A stretch of 60,323 nucleotides of DNA. Source: Planctomycetota bacterium. GTDB taxonomy: Bacteria > Planctomycetota > UBA1135 > UBA2386. The stretch is from NCBI GenBank assembly GCA_016713175.1, contig JADJPQ010000019.1:1-60323 (forward strand). The letters are read 5' to 3'. Of this stretch, positions 20,170-29,671 are shown piece after piece (within the stretch, counting starts at the first letter, position 1; each line of letters starts with the position of its first letter). The translations under genes and the position numbers were made by a program. The notes under the pieces were generated by a model that did not search any database, was not told the origin of the DNA, and saw only the letters and a program-made list of their open reading frames with translations.

Positions 20170-20796
20170 CTAGCGCAAGTTCGCGTCAGAATCAGCGGTC
20201 TCGGCGCCGGTCTCGGTCGGCAGCACCATCAGCAGGCCGTCGGCGGTGGCGGTTGTCTCCAGCTCGACGCCCATCGGCAGACATTGGCGGACCGTGGCCG
20301 CAAGCTTCGTCCAGTCCAATCCGAAGGGCAGCAGGCCGGGGCCGGGTTCGAGCCCCCAGCGCAGAGCGAGCGTTGTTGCGTCCGTCGTGGCGGTCAGCGT
20401 CAGGACCGCTCCGAGCCCCTGCGGCACCGCGTTCGCGAGGCCGCGAACCGCGCCCAGGATCGCCGGCAACAGCGCTGCCGCGTCGACCACCGCGCCGGCC
20501 GGAACGTCTGCCGTCACCAGTCGGAGGCCGAGGTCACGCAGCGGCACACGCAACATCTCGGCGAGCCCGTGCACGCATGCGCCCAGGGCAACCGGGCCGC
20601 CGCCGCCCGGCAGCAGATGGCGAACGATGCCGAGCGCGGTCTGGGCCCGCAGCAGGGCCTGCAGCGCTGGCGCCGCGCGTTCCGTGTCCAGTGCCGCCAG
20701 TTGCAACTGGCCCCGGGCCGCGAACACCGCGTTGCCGAGGTGGTGCATCAACCCGGGCGCCAGGAACCAGAGATCGTCCGAACGCGCGTGCGCCAT
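20170..20796 (-). CDS. degenerate histidine-kinase-like protein between HtrA and PhoB genes
   Basis: 208 residues, no signal or membrane helix. Residues 15-35 (LMHHLGNAVFAARGQLQLA) resemble a phospho-acceptor helix, and a later segment (AVRGLANAVPQGLGAVLTL) resembles the N-box of a histidine-kinase ATPase domain, but the G1 and G2 glycine motifs are not visible. It may be a phosphotransfer or decoy partner for the neighbouring PhoBR pair. It could equally be an unrelated helical protein; homology is by eye only. It starts 7 bases after the HtrA-like stop and lies 67 bases before the PhoB start, so it looks co-transcribed. Confidence 0.6.
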   Translation of the reverse strand: MAHARSDDLWFLAPGLMHHLGNAVFAARGQLQLAALDTERAAPALQALLRAQTALGIVRHLLPGGGGPVALGACVHGLAEMLRVPLRDLGLRLVTADVPAGAVVDAAALLPAILGAVRGLANAVPQGLGAVLTLTATTDATTLALRWGLEPGPGLLPFGLDWTKLAATVRQCLPMGVELETTATADGLLMVLPTETGAETADSDANLR

Positions 20797-20803
20797 GCGG
20801 CGG

Positions 20804-21958
20804 TCAGTGGGTTGGCCCCTGATCCCCGACGCTGGCGACCGTGACCGACATCGGCGGCAACCGTTCGCCTTCGCGCATCACCGACAACAGGACGCTCGAA
20901 CCGGGGCTCGTCCGCGTGACCCGATCGTGGAAGTCGGCGCCGCTGGCCAGCGGGCCGCCATCGATGCCGTAGACGAGATCACCCTTGCACAGGCCGGCGC
21001 GTTCGGCCGGCCCGCCGTGCGCGACCCCGGTGACCAACGCGCCGTCGATCGGCTGGCCGTGCTCGTCGAGCGTCCGGCGCAGCGCCAGCGCGACGCCGAG
21101 GAAGCCGCGGCGGACCCGACCGTCGGGGCTGCGGTCGAGTTCATCGAGCACCCATTTGGCGGTCCGGCTCGGAATCGCGAACGACAACCCGGCGGCGTCG
21201 TCGGCGGATTGCGTGGTGACGCCGACGACGTTGCCGTCGAGGTCGAGCACGGGGCAACCCGAACTGCCGCGATGCACGGCGGCACTGAACTGCAGGAACT
21301 CGGTGGTCACGCCAAAGCCGGAGTTGTGCAGGTGTCGACCGACGAAGCTGACGACCCCGGCGGTGACCGTCTGCGGAAAGCCGTACGGATTGCCGATCGC
21401 CATGACCCAGTCGCCCGCGCGCAGATCTTCGCTACGACCCAAGTGCAGCACACACGGGTCGCGCGGCGGCTCGAGCAGGCGGATCACGGCGAGGTCGGAG
21501 ACCGCGTCCTCGCCGACCAGCTCGGCCGCCTCGGGTTCCTGCTGGCGCACCGACACCAACAGTTCGGTCGCACCGACCACGACATGGCGTGCCGTGACGA
21601 TCAGTCCGTCGCGATGGATCAGGAACCCGGAGCCCGAACGCAGGCGTCGTCCGACGCGGGCCACGTCGGTCCCGGGATGGGGCGCCGTGGCGGTGTCGGC
21701 CTCCGCGTCACTGCTGCCACTGGCCGCGGCTTCGGGCAGGTAGGCGAGCACGGCAACCACTCCGTCGCTGGCGCGTTCGACGATCGGCGCAAAGCTCGGC
21801 GTGGCGACCACGCGCGGTGCCTCGGCGCGCTGCGGGGCGGCGGCCCAGACCGGATCGCCGGCGCGACCAAAGCCAGCCCGGCCGACGACGACACCGACGC
21901 CAAGACACGACAGTCCCAGCAAGCCGATCGCCAAGCAGGAGCGCGACGCCGCAGCCAT
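20804..21958 (-). CDS. HtrA/DegP-like trypsin-fold serine protease with PDZ domain
   Basis: 384 residues. An N-terminal membrane anchor or signal (LAIGLLGLSCLGVGVVVG) precedes the protease. The catalytic triad is readable: His 125 in TARHVV, Asp 155 in VSDLAVIRL, and Ser 233 in RGSSGCPVLD, where the usual G-N-S-G-G-P is changed to G-S-S-G-C-P. A PDZ domain occupies about 285-375 (RRGFLGVAL, then GGPAERAGL). It should work in the periplasm on misfolded proteins or as a signalling protease. It heads the apparent operon with the kinase-like protein, PhoB and PhoR. It is divergent from the HEAT-VWA gene with about 60-70 bases between. Confidence 0.9.
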   Translation of the reverse strand: MAAASRSCLAIGLLGLSCLGVGVVVGRAGFGRAGDPVWAAAPQRAEAPRVVATPSFAPIVERASDGVVAVLAYLPEAAASGSSDAEADTATAPHPGTDVARVGRRLRSGSGFLIHRDGLIVTARHVVVGATELLVSVRQQEPEAAELVGEDAVSDLAVIRLLEPPRDPCVLHLGRSEDLRAGDWVMAIGNPYGFPQTVTAGVVSFVGRHLHNSGFGVTTEFLQFSAAVHRGSSGCPVLDLDGNVVGVTTQSADDAAGLSFAIPSRTAKWVLDELDRSPDGRVRRGFLGVALALRRTLDEHGQPIDGALVTGVAHGGPAERAGLCKGDLVYGIDGGPLASGADFHDRVTRTSPGSSVLLSVMREGERLPPMSVTVASVGDQGPTH

Positions 21959-22027
21959 GTGCGGCCCACGAGTCTAGCCGTTCGTCCTTCCCACGCCCAG
22001 GCCCGCGCGCGAACATCGATGGCACCG

Positions 22028-24136
22028 ATGTTCCGCATGACCATGGTCCTGTCCTGGCTGATCCTGCTGGCCCCGCCCATGCTGGGGCAACGGCCGACTT
22101 CGGCCGAGGACGCGCTCGCGAAGTTCCAGGCGGCGCGGGAACGGGGTGACGCCGCGCGGAGGCGGGCACTCGAAGATCTGGGCGAGTTTCCCGATCGGGC
22201 GGTCACCGAACTGCTGTTGCGCGAACTGAACGGCGCCACCGATCCCGGCTACCGACAGCAACTGGCCCGGGCGATCGGCCAGCACCCGAGGGACGGCGCG
22301 GTACCGGTCCTGGTCGCCGCGCTGCGCCGCGACGCCAACCCGCGGCTGCTGGAGGTCCTCGCCACGGCCCTGGCGGCACAGCAAGAACCGGGAGCCACAG
22401 CGTTGCTCGAGTTGCTCGACGAAGCCGGGCAGTCACGGCCGCTGCGTCAGGCAGTGCTGACCGGGCTTGGCCGGAGTCCCGAGCCGGCGGCTCGGGAACG
22501 CGTGCTCGCAGAAGCGAGGACGGCAGCCGGTCGCGATCGCCTTCCGGCCCTGCGCGCCCTCGGTGGCGTCACCGATCCGGCAGTCGACGAACTGCGCGTC
22601 GTGCTCGCCGGAGACAGTGATCTCGTGGTCGCCGGCGCGGCTTTGGCGCAGTGCGCCGACGGCGCGCTCCCGCGGCTGTTCGAACTCGCCGAAGCGCTGC
22701 ACCGACGCTGTCCGGCGACGGCACCGGCGGAGGTGCACGCGGCAGTGCTGCGCGGGCTGTTGCCCCGCCCCTCGGCCGACATTGCGCCGGCAATCGTGCT
22801 GCATGCCGCACATGGCGATGATCCGTTCGGCAAGAGCCTGCGGTCGGCCTGGACCGCCGCGGTCGCAAACGAGGCATTCTTCGGCTGGCTGCTGCAGCAG
22901 GGCAGCGCTCGCAAGCCGCCCGCCGAACGCGCGGTCGTCGCCACCGCCCTCGGCCTGGCGCCGGAAACCCACCGCCGACGCGCGGCCACCGTTCTGGCAC
23001 AGCTTGCGACCGACAAGGAAGCGGCGGTGGTCGCGGCCAGCGTCGACGCCTTGTCCGCGCTGGGCGGCGACGTCGGCGGCGCCGCGTTGTGGACGCTGCT
23101 GGAACGCGGCCCGGCGGCCGCGCGGGTGCCAGCGTTGGCGGCCCTGGTGACGCTGCTGCCGCAGGAACCCCGGACCGCAACCGCAGTCGCCGGTGCCGCC
23201 GCTGGCAGGGACCTGCGCCTCAGGACCGCCGCATTGCAGCTGCTGGCGCGACTCGTTCCGCCACCCACCAACGCGCTGGCGCTGGCCCACGACGACCTGG
23301 ACCATGCCGCATGGCCGGTCCGCGCGGCGGCGATCTCGGCCTGCCGCGCCATGCGGCAGGCGGCGTCGATTCCGCTGCTTTTTGGTCGCCTCGAACACGA
23401 ACGCGATCGCCTGCGCGAGGACCTGCTCGATGCGTTGGCCGACCTGACCGGGCTGCGCTACCCCCACCTCGCCGCATGGCAGGAGTGGTGGCAGAAGGCG
23501 GGGCCGAGGTTCGAGGTGCCGCCGCGCGCAGCCGAGCCAGACGAGGATGGCGACCGGCCTCGCCGCCGGAATCGGGATCGCGACGCCGAACGGCCCGCCG
23601 TCGCCGCGGGCACCGTCAGCTACTGGAACATCCCGGTCGTCAGCACCAGGGTCCTGTTCGTCGTCGACGTGTCCGGCAGCATGAACCAGCCGTTCGGCAC
23701 CGGCAGCACCCGGATCGACGAAGCGCGCCGGCAGTTGCTGCGCGTGCTCGAGTCCGTGCCGGCCGGTTGTCACGGCAACGTGATCGCGTTCGGCAACGGC
23801 GCGCGCGGCTTCGCAGAGAAATTGCAGCCGCTCGACCAGAAGCGGCGCGCGGCCTGGCGGCAGCAGATCGAAGGCCTCACCGTCGGTGGCGCCACCGATG
23901 TACATGCGGCGTTGCAGCTCGCGTTCGCCGACGCCGATGTCGACACGATCTTCCTGCTGACCGATGGTCAGCCGAGTGCCGGTGCGATCACCGCTCCCGA
24001 CGCCCTGGCCGACGCCGTCGCCAGCTGGAATCTGACCCGCCAGATCCGGATCCATACGATCGCCCTCGGTGGTCGTTCGGCGTTCCTGGCGCGGCTCGCC
24101 GCCGACTCCGGCGGCATCGCCCAGGTGGCCCGATGA
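22028..24136 (+). CDS. secreted HEAT-repeat plus von Willebrand A domain protein
   Basis: About 702 residues. The start is uncertain among ATGs at 22019, 22028, 22037 and 22043; 22028 gives a clean signal peptide (MFRMTMVLSWLILLAPPMLG). Residues 25-500 are helical HEAT-like repeats (recurrent A-x-x-A-L-x-x-L). A charged linker (about 510-540) leads to a VWA domain with MIDAS site DVSGSMN, the Thr in GGATDVHAAL and DGQPS, so metal binding looks intact. The layout suggests a protein-binding scaffold outside the cytoplasm. Its stop overlaps the start of the M32 peptidase gene by ATGA. Confidence 0.85.
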   Translation: MFRMTMVLSWLILLAPPMLGQRPTSAEDALAKFQAARERGDAARRRALEDLGEFPDRAVTELLLRELNGATDPGYRQQLARAIGQHPRDGAVPVLVAALRRDANPRLLEVLATALAAQQEPGATALLELLDEAGQSRPLRQAVLTGLGRSPEPAARERVLAEARTAAGRDRLPALRALGGVTDPAVDELRVVLAGDSDLVVAGAALAQCADGALPRLFELAEALHRRCPATAPAEVHAAVLRGLLPRPSADIAPAIVLHAAHGDDPFGKSLRSAWTAAVANEAFFGWLLQQGSARKPPAERAVVATALGLAPETHRRRAATVLAQLATDKEAAVVAASVDALSALGGDVGGAALWTLLERGPAAARVPALAALVTLLPQEPRTATAVAGAAAGRDLRLRTAALQLLARLVPPPTNALALAHDDLDHAAWPVRAAAISACRAMRQAASIPLLFGRLEHERDRLREDLLDALADLTGLRYPHLAAWQEWWQKAGPRFEVPPRAAEPDEDGDRPRRRNRDRDAERPAVAAGTVSYWNIPVVSTRVLFVVDVSGSMNQPFGTGSTRIDEARRQLLRVLESVPAGCHGNVIAFGNGARGFAEKLQPLDQKRRAAWRQQIEGLTVGGATDVHAALQLAFADADVDTIFLLTDGQPSAGAITAPDALADAVASWNLTRQIRIHTIALGGRSAFLARLAADSGGIAQVAR

Positions 24137-25638
24137 GCGGCAGCAAGGCCTATGCGGCCCTGATCGAGTTCGTCCAGCAGACGTCGTTGCTGTCGTCTGC
24201 CAGCGCCCTGCTGAGCTGGGACCAGGAGACCGGCATGCCCCCGGGCGGCGGCGATGCGCGGGCCCGGCAACTGGCGCTGCTCGGTCGACTCCAGCACGAA
24301 CGGCAGACCGATCCGCGCATGGCCGATTGGCTGCAGGCCTGTGCCGCCGACGAGACCTTGGCCGCCGATCCGGTCGCCGCCGCCAATGTTCGCGAACTGC
24401 AGCGCGACCACGCCCGCGCGACGAAGCTGCCGGGCGCGCTGGTTGCGGCACTGGCGGAAACCGAAAGCAGGGCGCAACAGGCCTGGGCCGAGGCGCGCAC
24501 CAGGAGCGATTTTGCCGCGTTCGCACCTTGGTTGCAGAAGCTGCTGCACCTGCACCAGCAGAAGGCCGACTGTCTGCGAGCGCCGACGCAGTCGCGCTGG
24601 GATGCGCTGGCCGATCTGTTCGAACCCGGACTGACGGCGGCAGCGTTGCACCGTTGGTTCTTGCCACTGCGAGCCCGGCTGGTGGAGCTGCGCCAACGAC
24701 TCGCGGCCGGGACCCGACCCGCAGATGGCATCCAGCAGGTGGCGCTGCCGCAACCGGCGCAAGAGGCGTTCGTCCGGGCCGTGATCGGCGCGATGGGCTT
24801 CGACTTCCAACGCGGTCGGCTCGATCGTTCGGCGCATCCGTTCTGCACCGGCACGCTCGGCGACGTCCGGCTGACGACGCGCTTCCACGACGCGTTGGTG
24901 CTCGACGCACTGGGCTCGACGATGCACGAGGCCGGCCACGGCCTGTACGAACAGGGACTGCCGGAGGCACACGCCGGCACGCCACTCGCCGAGGCCTGTT
25001 CGCTGGGCATTCACGAGAGCCAGAGCCGCTTCTGGGAGAACCATGTCGGCCGCAGCCGCGCGTTCTGGCACTGGTGCCAGCCGCTGCTGCAACGGCACTT
25101 CGGCGCCGCCGCCGCCGCATTCTCGACCGACGATCTCTGGCGCACCGCCAACATCGTCGAGCCGAGCCTGATCCGCGTCGAGGCCGACGAAGCGACCTAC
25201 GACCTGCACGTGATGATCCGCTGCGAACTGGAAGTCGCGCTGCTGGCCGGCGATCTGCCGGTCGGCGACCTGCCCGCGGCTTGGAACCGAGCCTACGCCG
25301 ACTACCTCGGCGTGCAGGTGCCCGACGATCGCCGTGGCTGCCTGCAGGACGTGCACTGGTCGTGCGGCCTGTTCGGCTACTTCCCGACCTACACGCTCGG
25401 CAATCTGTATGCGGCGCAGTTCGCCGCCGCACTGCAGCGCGACCTGCCGGTCGACGATCTGGTCGCCCGTGGCGAGTTCGCGCCGCTGCGCTCATGGTTG
25501 CAGGCCCACGTGCACGCGCATGGCCGCCGCTACCCGCCCGCAGAACTGTGTGTCCGTGCGACCGGTTCGCCGCTGTCGGCCGAACCGTTCCTGGCCTACC
25601 TCGATCGCAAGTTCACCGCCGTCTACCAGGTCCGATGA
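24133..25638 (+). CDS. M32-family metallocarboxypeptidase
   Basis: 501 residues, the family's usual length. Zinc site HEAGH at 265-269 and the third ligand Glu 295 in GIHESQSR are present, as are the HPFCTG motif (235-240) and the VEADEATYDLHVMIR region. The family removes C-terminal residues from peptides, usually in the cytoplasm; no signal peptide is seen here. It is sandwiched by four-base overlaps with the HEAT-VWA gene upstream and the GH2-like gene downstream, so translation is probably coupled, even though the neighbours are predicted to be exported. Confidence 0.95.
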   Translation: MSGSKAYAALIEFVQQTSLLSSASALLSWDQETGMPPGGGDARARQLALLGRLQHERQTDPRMADWLQACAADETLAADPVAAANVRELQRDHARATKLPGALVAALAETESRAQQAWAEARTRSDFAAFAPWLQKLLHLHQQKADCLRAPTQSRWDALADLFEPGLTAAALHRWFLPLRARLVELRQRLAAGTRPADGIQQVALPQPAQEAFVRAVIGAMGFDFQRGRLDRSAHPFCTGTLGDVRLTTRFHDALVLDALGSTMHEAGHGLYEQGLPEAHAGTPLAEACSLGIHESQSRFWENHVGRSRAFWHWCQPLLQRHFGAAAAAFSTDDLWRTANIVEPSLIRVEADEATYDLHVMIRCELEVALLAGDLPVGDLPAAWNRAYADYLGVQVPDDRRGCLQDVHWSCGLFGYFPTYTLGNLYAAQFAAALQRDLPVDDLVARGEFAPLRSWLQAHVHAHGRRYPPAELCVRATGSPLSAEPFLAYLDRKFTAVYQVR

Positions 25639-28562
25639 TCCCACGCCTCGTCGTCGTCGCGGTGCTGGCCGCGTTCGCAGCAGCACAAGAACGCGTGTCC
25701 CTCGATGGCAACTGGCAACTGGCCAGTGATGCGCAGCAGGAGGCCCTGGTCTTCGACAAGACCGCGTCGGTACCCGCGCCGTTCGAGGATGCCCTCGGCG
25801 CCGCCTTCGACGGCGTCGCCTGGTATCAACGGACCCTGCCGCTGCTGCCCGAGCACCAAGGCGCCCGGGTCCGGATCGAGTTCCTCGCGGTCGCCACCCA
25901 CGCGACCGTGTTCTGCAACGGCATGCAGGTCGGCGAACACCTCGGCGGCTGGACGCCGTTCCGCTGCGACTTGACGGCGGCGCTGCGCGGCGACGGCACC
26001 GATGTGCTGCAGGTGCGCGTCGACGAGAAGGTCGGCCACAACACGCAGGGCTTCCTGCCGATCGTGCAACCGCATTTCGGCGGCATCTGGCAATCGGTGA
26101 CCCTGTGCATCGACCGACAGCCGGTGCTCGACCGGCTCGCGTGCACCGCGTTCGGCCGCGCCGATGGCTCGCTGCAGGCGACGGTGACGACCCTTGCCGG
26201 CGACCAGTCGGCCGTCCGGGTCGAGGTGATCGTGCACGATGGCGCGCGCGAGCTGGCACGCGCCGGTACGGAGGTCGCTCCGGGACTGGCGGCGCCGTTG
26301 CAGCTGCAGGTGCCGTCGCCGCGCCCCTGGTCTCCGACCACTCCGAGCCTCTATCGCCTGGCCTTTGTCCTGCGCCACCAGGACGGCCGCGAACTCGATC
26401 GCCTCGAACGCCGGATCGGCTTCCGCTCGCTCGCTGCCGACGGCACTTCGATCCGCTGGAACGGCGCGCCGCTGCAGGTTCGCGGTGTGCTGCACTGGGG
26501 CAATCACCCAGGACACCTGGCGCCCCCGCTCGACCCCGGCCTCTGGCGCCGCCAGCTCGAGGACTACCGTTCACTCGGGTTCAACCTGTTGAAGTGCTGC
26601 CTGTGGGTGCCGCCGCGCCAGGTCTACGAACTGTGCGACGAACTGGGCCTGCTCGTCTGGCAGGAGTACCCGACCTGGCATCCGCAGATGGATCAGGCCC
26701 ACAAGCAGGAACTGCTGGCCGAGTACGCCGAGTTCTTCGTGCACGATCGCTCGCATCCGTCCGTGGCGTTCCGGTCGCTGACCTGCGAGACCGGCCACGG
26801 CGCCGATCTCGACGTGATCCGTTCGCTGTACGACGCCTGCAAGTCCGCCGTGCCCGACACGCTGGTCGTCGACGACAGTTCCTGGATCGGCTGGCAGCGC
26901 ATCGCCGACTTCTGGGATGAGCATCCGTACGGCAACAACCGCTGGTGGCCTGGCCGCCTGGCCGAATTCCAGCGCCACATCGACACCCACGGCAAGAAGC
27001 CCCTGCTGCTCGGCGAGTGCATGGCCGCCGACACCTGGTTCGACCTCGACCGTTGGCGACGCGCGCACGGCGAACGCACGCCGTGGTGGCAACCCCTCTG
27101 CGTCGCCGAGCAGCAGCGGTTCGCCGACTGGTGCACCGCGCAGTTCGGGCCCGACACGCTTGCGTCGTTGCTGCCGATCTCGCTCGACTACGGTATGCGC
27201 ACGCGCCGCTACCAGATCGAACTGCTGCGCCGGTCGCTGCCCGATGCCGGCTATGTGGTCTCGGTCGCCCGCGATTTCGCCAAGGCGCGAATGGGCCTCT
27301 ACGACGACTTCGAACAACTGAAGTGGAGCGCGGCCGACTGGTCGTGGCATCGCGACACGATGCCGGTGCTGGTCACACCGGACGACCGTCGCGCCTTCGT
27401 CAGCGCCGCCGCATCCCCGGTGGTGCTGCACACGCAGACCTGCTCGCCCGGAGCGGTCGGCGCCCTCGAGCCCCTGCCGCCGCTGCCGGCGGTCGAACGT
27501 CCGACTCGCGTGCGGCTCGAGCGCACGTTCCCCCAGCAGACCTGGGCGTGGGACGTCTGGGCGTTGCCGCGTTTCGACGACGCCCGCCCAGGCGGCGTCA
27601 CCGTCGTCGACCAGCTCGACCTCGCCACCCTCGACCACCTCGAACGCGGCGGCCGCGTGCTGCTGCGGGTGTCGGGGCAGCGCCACAGCCTCCGTTCGGA
27701 GGGCAAGTGGTATCTGACCGGCGCGCCATTCGCGCCGGCGCACCCGGTACACGCGGTGCTGCCGCGCGAACTGCTGATCGACCTGCAGCCGTTCGATCTC
27801 GACGGCGGCCGGCTGATGCCATGGACGGTGCTGCGCGACCAGGTCGATCCGATCCTGGCGTTCTGGGAGACGCACGACATCGCCGAAGTCCGCACGCACC
27901 TGTTCGCGTTCGACACGCGGGTCGGCAACGGCCGGCTGCTGGCCAGTTGTTTCGACACCTCGACCGACGCCGGTCGCTACGTGGAATCCGCGCTGCTGCA
28001 CCACCTCGCCCTCGGTCCGGCGGCCGGCCGCGCACTGGCGCCAGCGACCCTTGCTGCCCTCCGTGGTCTCTTGACCGAGAGCAAGCTCGAACTGCCGCTG
28101 TGGCGCTTCCGGACCGATGCCGACGATCAGGGCCGGACCGGCAATTGGATGGCCGCCACGACCGACGTCAGCGCGGCGCCCTGGCGCGACATGCGCGCCG
28201 GATCGCACTGGGAGAACCAGGGCGACGACGTCAAGCACTACACCGGCATCGCCTGGTACCGCGTGGACTTCACGTTGCCGGCCGATTGGGCCGCGGCGCC
28301 AGCGCGGATCGTCTTCGAGGGCGTCGACGACAGCTTCGACGCCTGGCTCGACGGTGAACCGATCGGATCGTTCGGTGATCCGGTCACCAAGACCACGATC
28401 TGGCTGCAGCGGCAGGTGGCCGAGGTCGGCGACCGGTTCCGGGCCGGTGGCAAGCACACGCTGGTGTTGCGTGTCGTCGATCACGCCGGTGCCGGCGGGC
28501 TGTGGAAGCCGGTGTTCATCACCACCGGCCCGGTCGACGCCAGCAGCAATCTGCTGCAGTAG
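25635..28562 (+). CDS. secreted glycoside hydrolase family 2-like protein
   Basis: 975 residues. A signal peptide (MIPRLVVVAVLAAFAAAQ) is followed by a sugar-binding jelly roll (about 20-160), an immunoglobulin-like domain (to about 260) and a TIM-barrel with GVLHWGNHP, then further beta domains; the last 130 residues look like a second jelly roll. The expected acid/base position reads S-L-T-C-E-T (Glu 385), where most GH2 enzymes have Asn-Glu, and the likely nucleophile is Glu 461 in LLLGECMAAD. Both acids are present, so it may be active on a beta-linked sugar, but the substrate cannot be read. It overlaps the M32 gene by four bases. Confidence 0.85.
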   Translation: MIPRLVVVAVLAAFAAAQERVSLDGNWQLASDAQQEALVFDKTASVPAPFEDALGAAFDGVAWYQRTLPLLPEHQGARVRIEFLAVATHATVFCNGMQVGEHLGGWTPFRCDLTAALRGDGTDVLQVRVDEKVGHNTQGFLPIVQPHFGGIWQSVTLCIDRQPVLDRLACTAFGRADGSLQATVTTLAGDQSAVRVEVIVHDGARELARAGTEVAPGLAAPLQLQVPSPRPWSPTTPSLYRLAFVLRHQDGRELDRLERRIGFRSLAADGTSIRWNGAPLQVRGVLHWGNHPGHLAPPLDPGLWRRQLEDYRSLGFNLLKCCLWVPPRQVYELCDELGLLVWQEYPTWHPQMDQAHKQELLAEYAEFFVHDRSHPSVAFRSLTCETGHGADLDVIRSLYDACKSAVPDTLVVDDSSWIGWQRIADFWDEHPYGNNRWWPGRLAEFQRHIDTHGKKPLLLGECMAADTWFDLDRWRRAHGERTPWWQPLCVAEQQRFADWCTAQFGPDTLASLLPISLDYGMRTRRYQIELLRRSLPDAGYVVSVARDFAKARMGLYDDFEQLKWSAADWSWHRDTMPVLVTPDDRRAFVSAAASPVVLHTQTCSPGAVGALEPLPPLPAVERPTRVRLERTFPQQTWAWDVWALPRFDDARPGGVTVVDQLDLATLDHLERGGRVLLRVSGQRHSLRSEGKWYLTGAPFAPAHPVHAVLPRELLIDLQPFDLDGGRLMPWTVLRDQVDPILAFWETHDIAEVRTHLFAFDTRVGNGRLLASCFDTSTDAGRYVESALLHHLALGPAAGRALAPATLAALRGLLTESKLELPLWRFRTDADDQGRTGNWMAATTDVSAAPWRDMRAGSHWENQGDDVKHYTGIAWYRVDFTLPADWAAAPARIVFEGVDDSFDAWLDGEPIGSFGDPVTKTTIWLQRQVAEVGDRFRAGGKHTLVLRVVDHAGAGGLWKPVFITTGPVDASSNLLQ

Positions 28563-28642
28563 CCGCGCACGCCGCCGGATTCCCCTTGGGCAGCAGATGC
28601 CCCGGGCCGACAAGGCACCCTCCTGCTATCGTGTCCGAACGC

Positions 28643-29218
28643 ATGAACGTCCAGAGCATCCAGCCCACCCCGAACCCCAACGCCTTCAAGTTCCTGGTCG
28701 ACCGCTCGCTGACGCAAGGCGGCAAGACGCTGTCCTACGGCAAGCCGGAGGAAGCGCGGCAGGATGTGCTGGCGCAAGGCATGTTCGCCGTGCCCGGGGT
28801 CGAGACGCTGTTCTTCTGCGACAACTTCGTCACCGTCAGCATGAACGCCAAGGCCGATTGGCGAGCGGTGGCTGAACAGGTCACCAAGCTGCTGGAGAGC
28901 CACATCGACGACGCGCCGACGGGCTGCGGCACGACGACCGCAGAGGCTGCGACGGCCAATCCGCTCGCCTCGCTGCCCAAGGGCGGTGACCCCGAAGTGC
29001 TCGGCAGGATCAATGCGCTGCTGGACGACCGCGTGCGCCCGGCGCTGGCCGGCGACGGCGGTGGCCTGCAGGTGCTCGGGCTCGAAGGCAAGACGCTGTT
29101 CATCCGCTACCAGGGCGCCTGCGGGTCGTGCCCGAGTTCGACGACCGGGACCTTGATGGCGATCCAGAACCTGCTGCAGAGCGAAGTCGACGAAGAACTC
29201 GTCGTCACGATGCAGTGA
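28643..29218 (+). CDS. Nfu-type iron-sulfur cluster scaffold or carrier
   Basis: 191 residues. An Nfu N-terminal domain (QPTPNPNAFKFLVDR, residues 5-19) is joined to a NifU C-terminal domain with GDGGGLQVLGLEG and the cluster-binding C-x-x-C (CGSC) near residue 160. These proteins deliver 4Fe-4S clusters to apo-enzymes; ThiC in this window is a plausible client, by inference only. The ATG at 28643 fits the usual Nfu start; a GTG at 28631 would add four residues. Confidence 0.93.
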   Translation: MNVQSIQPTPNPNAFKFLVDRSLTQGGKTLSYGKPEEARQDVLAQGMFAVPGVETLFFCDNFVTVSMNAKADWRAVAEQVTKLLESHIDDAPTGCGTTTAEAATANPLASLPKGGDPEVLGRINALLDDRVRPALAGDGGGLQVLGLEGKTLFIRYQGACGSCPSSTTGTLMAIQNLLQSEVDEELVVTMQ

Positions 29219-29222
29219 GGCC

Positions 29223-29600
29223 GTGAGCGCACCCGCCGGCCGTTCACGGGAACGTTGCCCCTGGTGTGGTGCCCGGCTGTCGATCGTGCACGTGCATGGT
29301 CATGGGCAGTGCGCTGCGTGCGGCACCAACGTCGAACCGTGTTGCGGCGGTGCCGGCGGTGAAGCCGGCGAGTCGCCGACGCTGCATCCGTTGGACGCGA
29401 ATCCGCGGTTGTTCGAACGGTTGTTCGAGGGGCTTGGTGGGCCGACCGCAACGGTGGCCGAGGACGCGCTGGTGTTCGCGCTGGCGCAACGGCTGGGTGT
29501 CGATCTCGACGAAGCCAGGCTCTTGATCGAAGCCGGGGTCCGGACCGGTCGATTGAACGCCACCGCGGCACACAGCTACCGGATCGGCACCTCCGGCTGA
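29223..29600 (+). CDS. small zinc-ribbon protein, function unknown
   Basis: 125 residues from a GTG at 29223, only four bases after the Nfu stop, so probably co-transcribed. The N-terminus holds a likely zinc ribbon, with CPWC (12-15) and CAAC (30-33), plus a CC pair near 40. A predicted helical segment follows (LFERLFEGL, then DEARLLIEAGVRTGRL). I do not recognise the family. Confidence 0.7.
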   Translation: MSAPAGRSRERCPWCGARLSIVHVHGHGQCAACGTNVEPCCGGAGGEAGESPTLHPLDANPRLFERLFEGLGGPTATVAEDALVFALAQRLGVDLDEARLLIEAGVRTGRLNATAAHSYRIGTSG

Positions 29601-29671
29601 CGTTGGCAGAACGCCACGGAAGTCCTCCACGCTCCGTAGTGAACGCAAGGCCACGGCGACTGTACGGCTCC

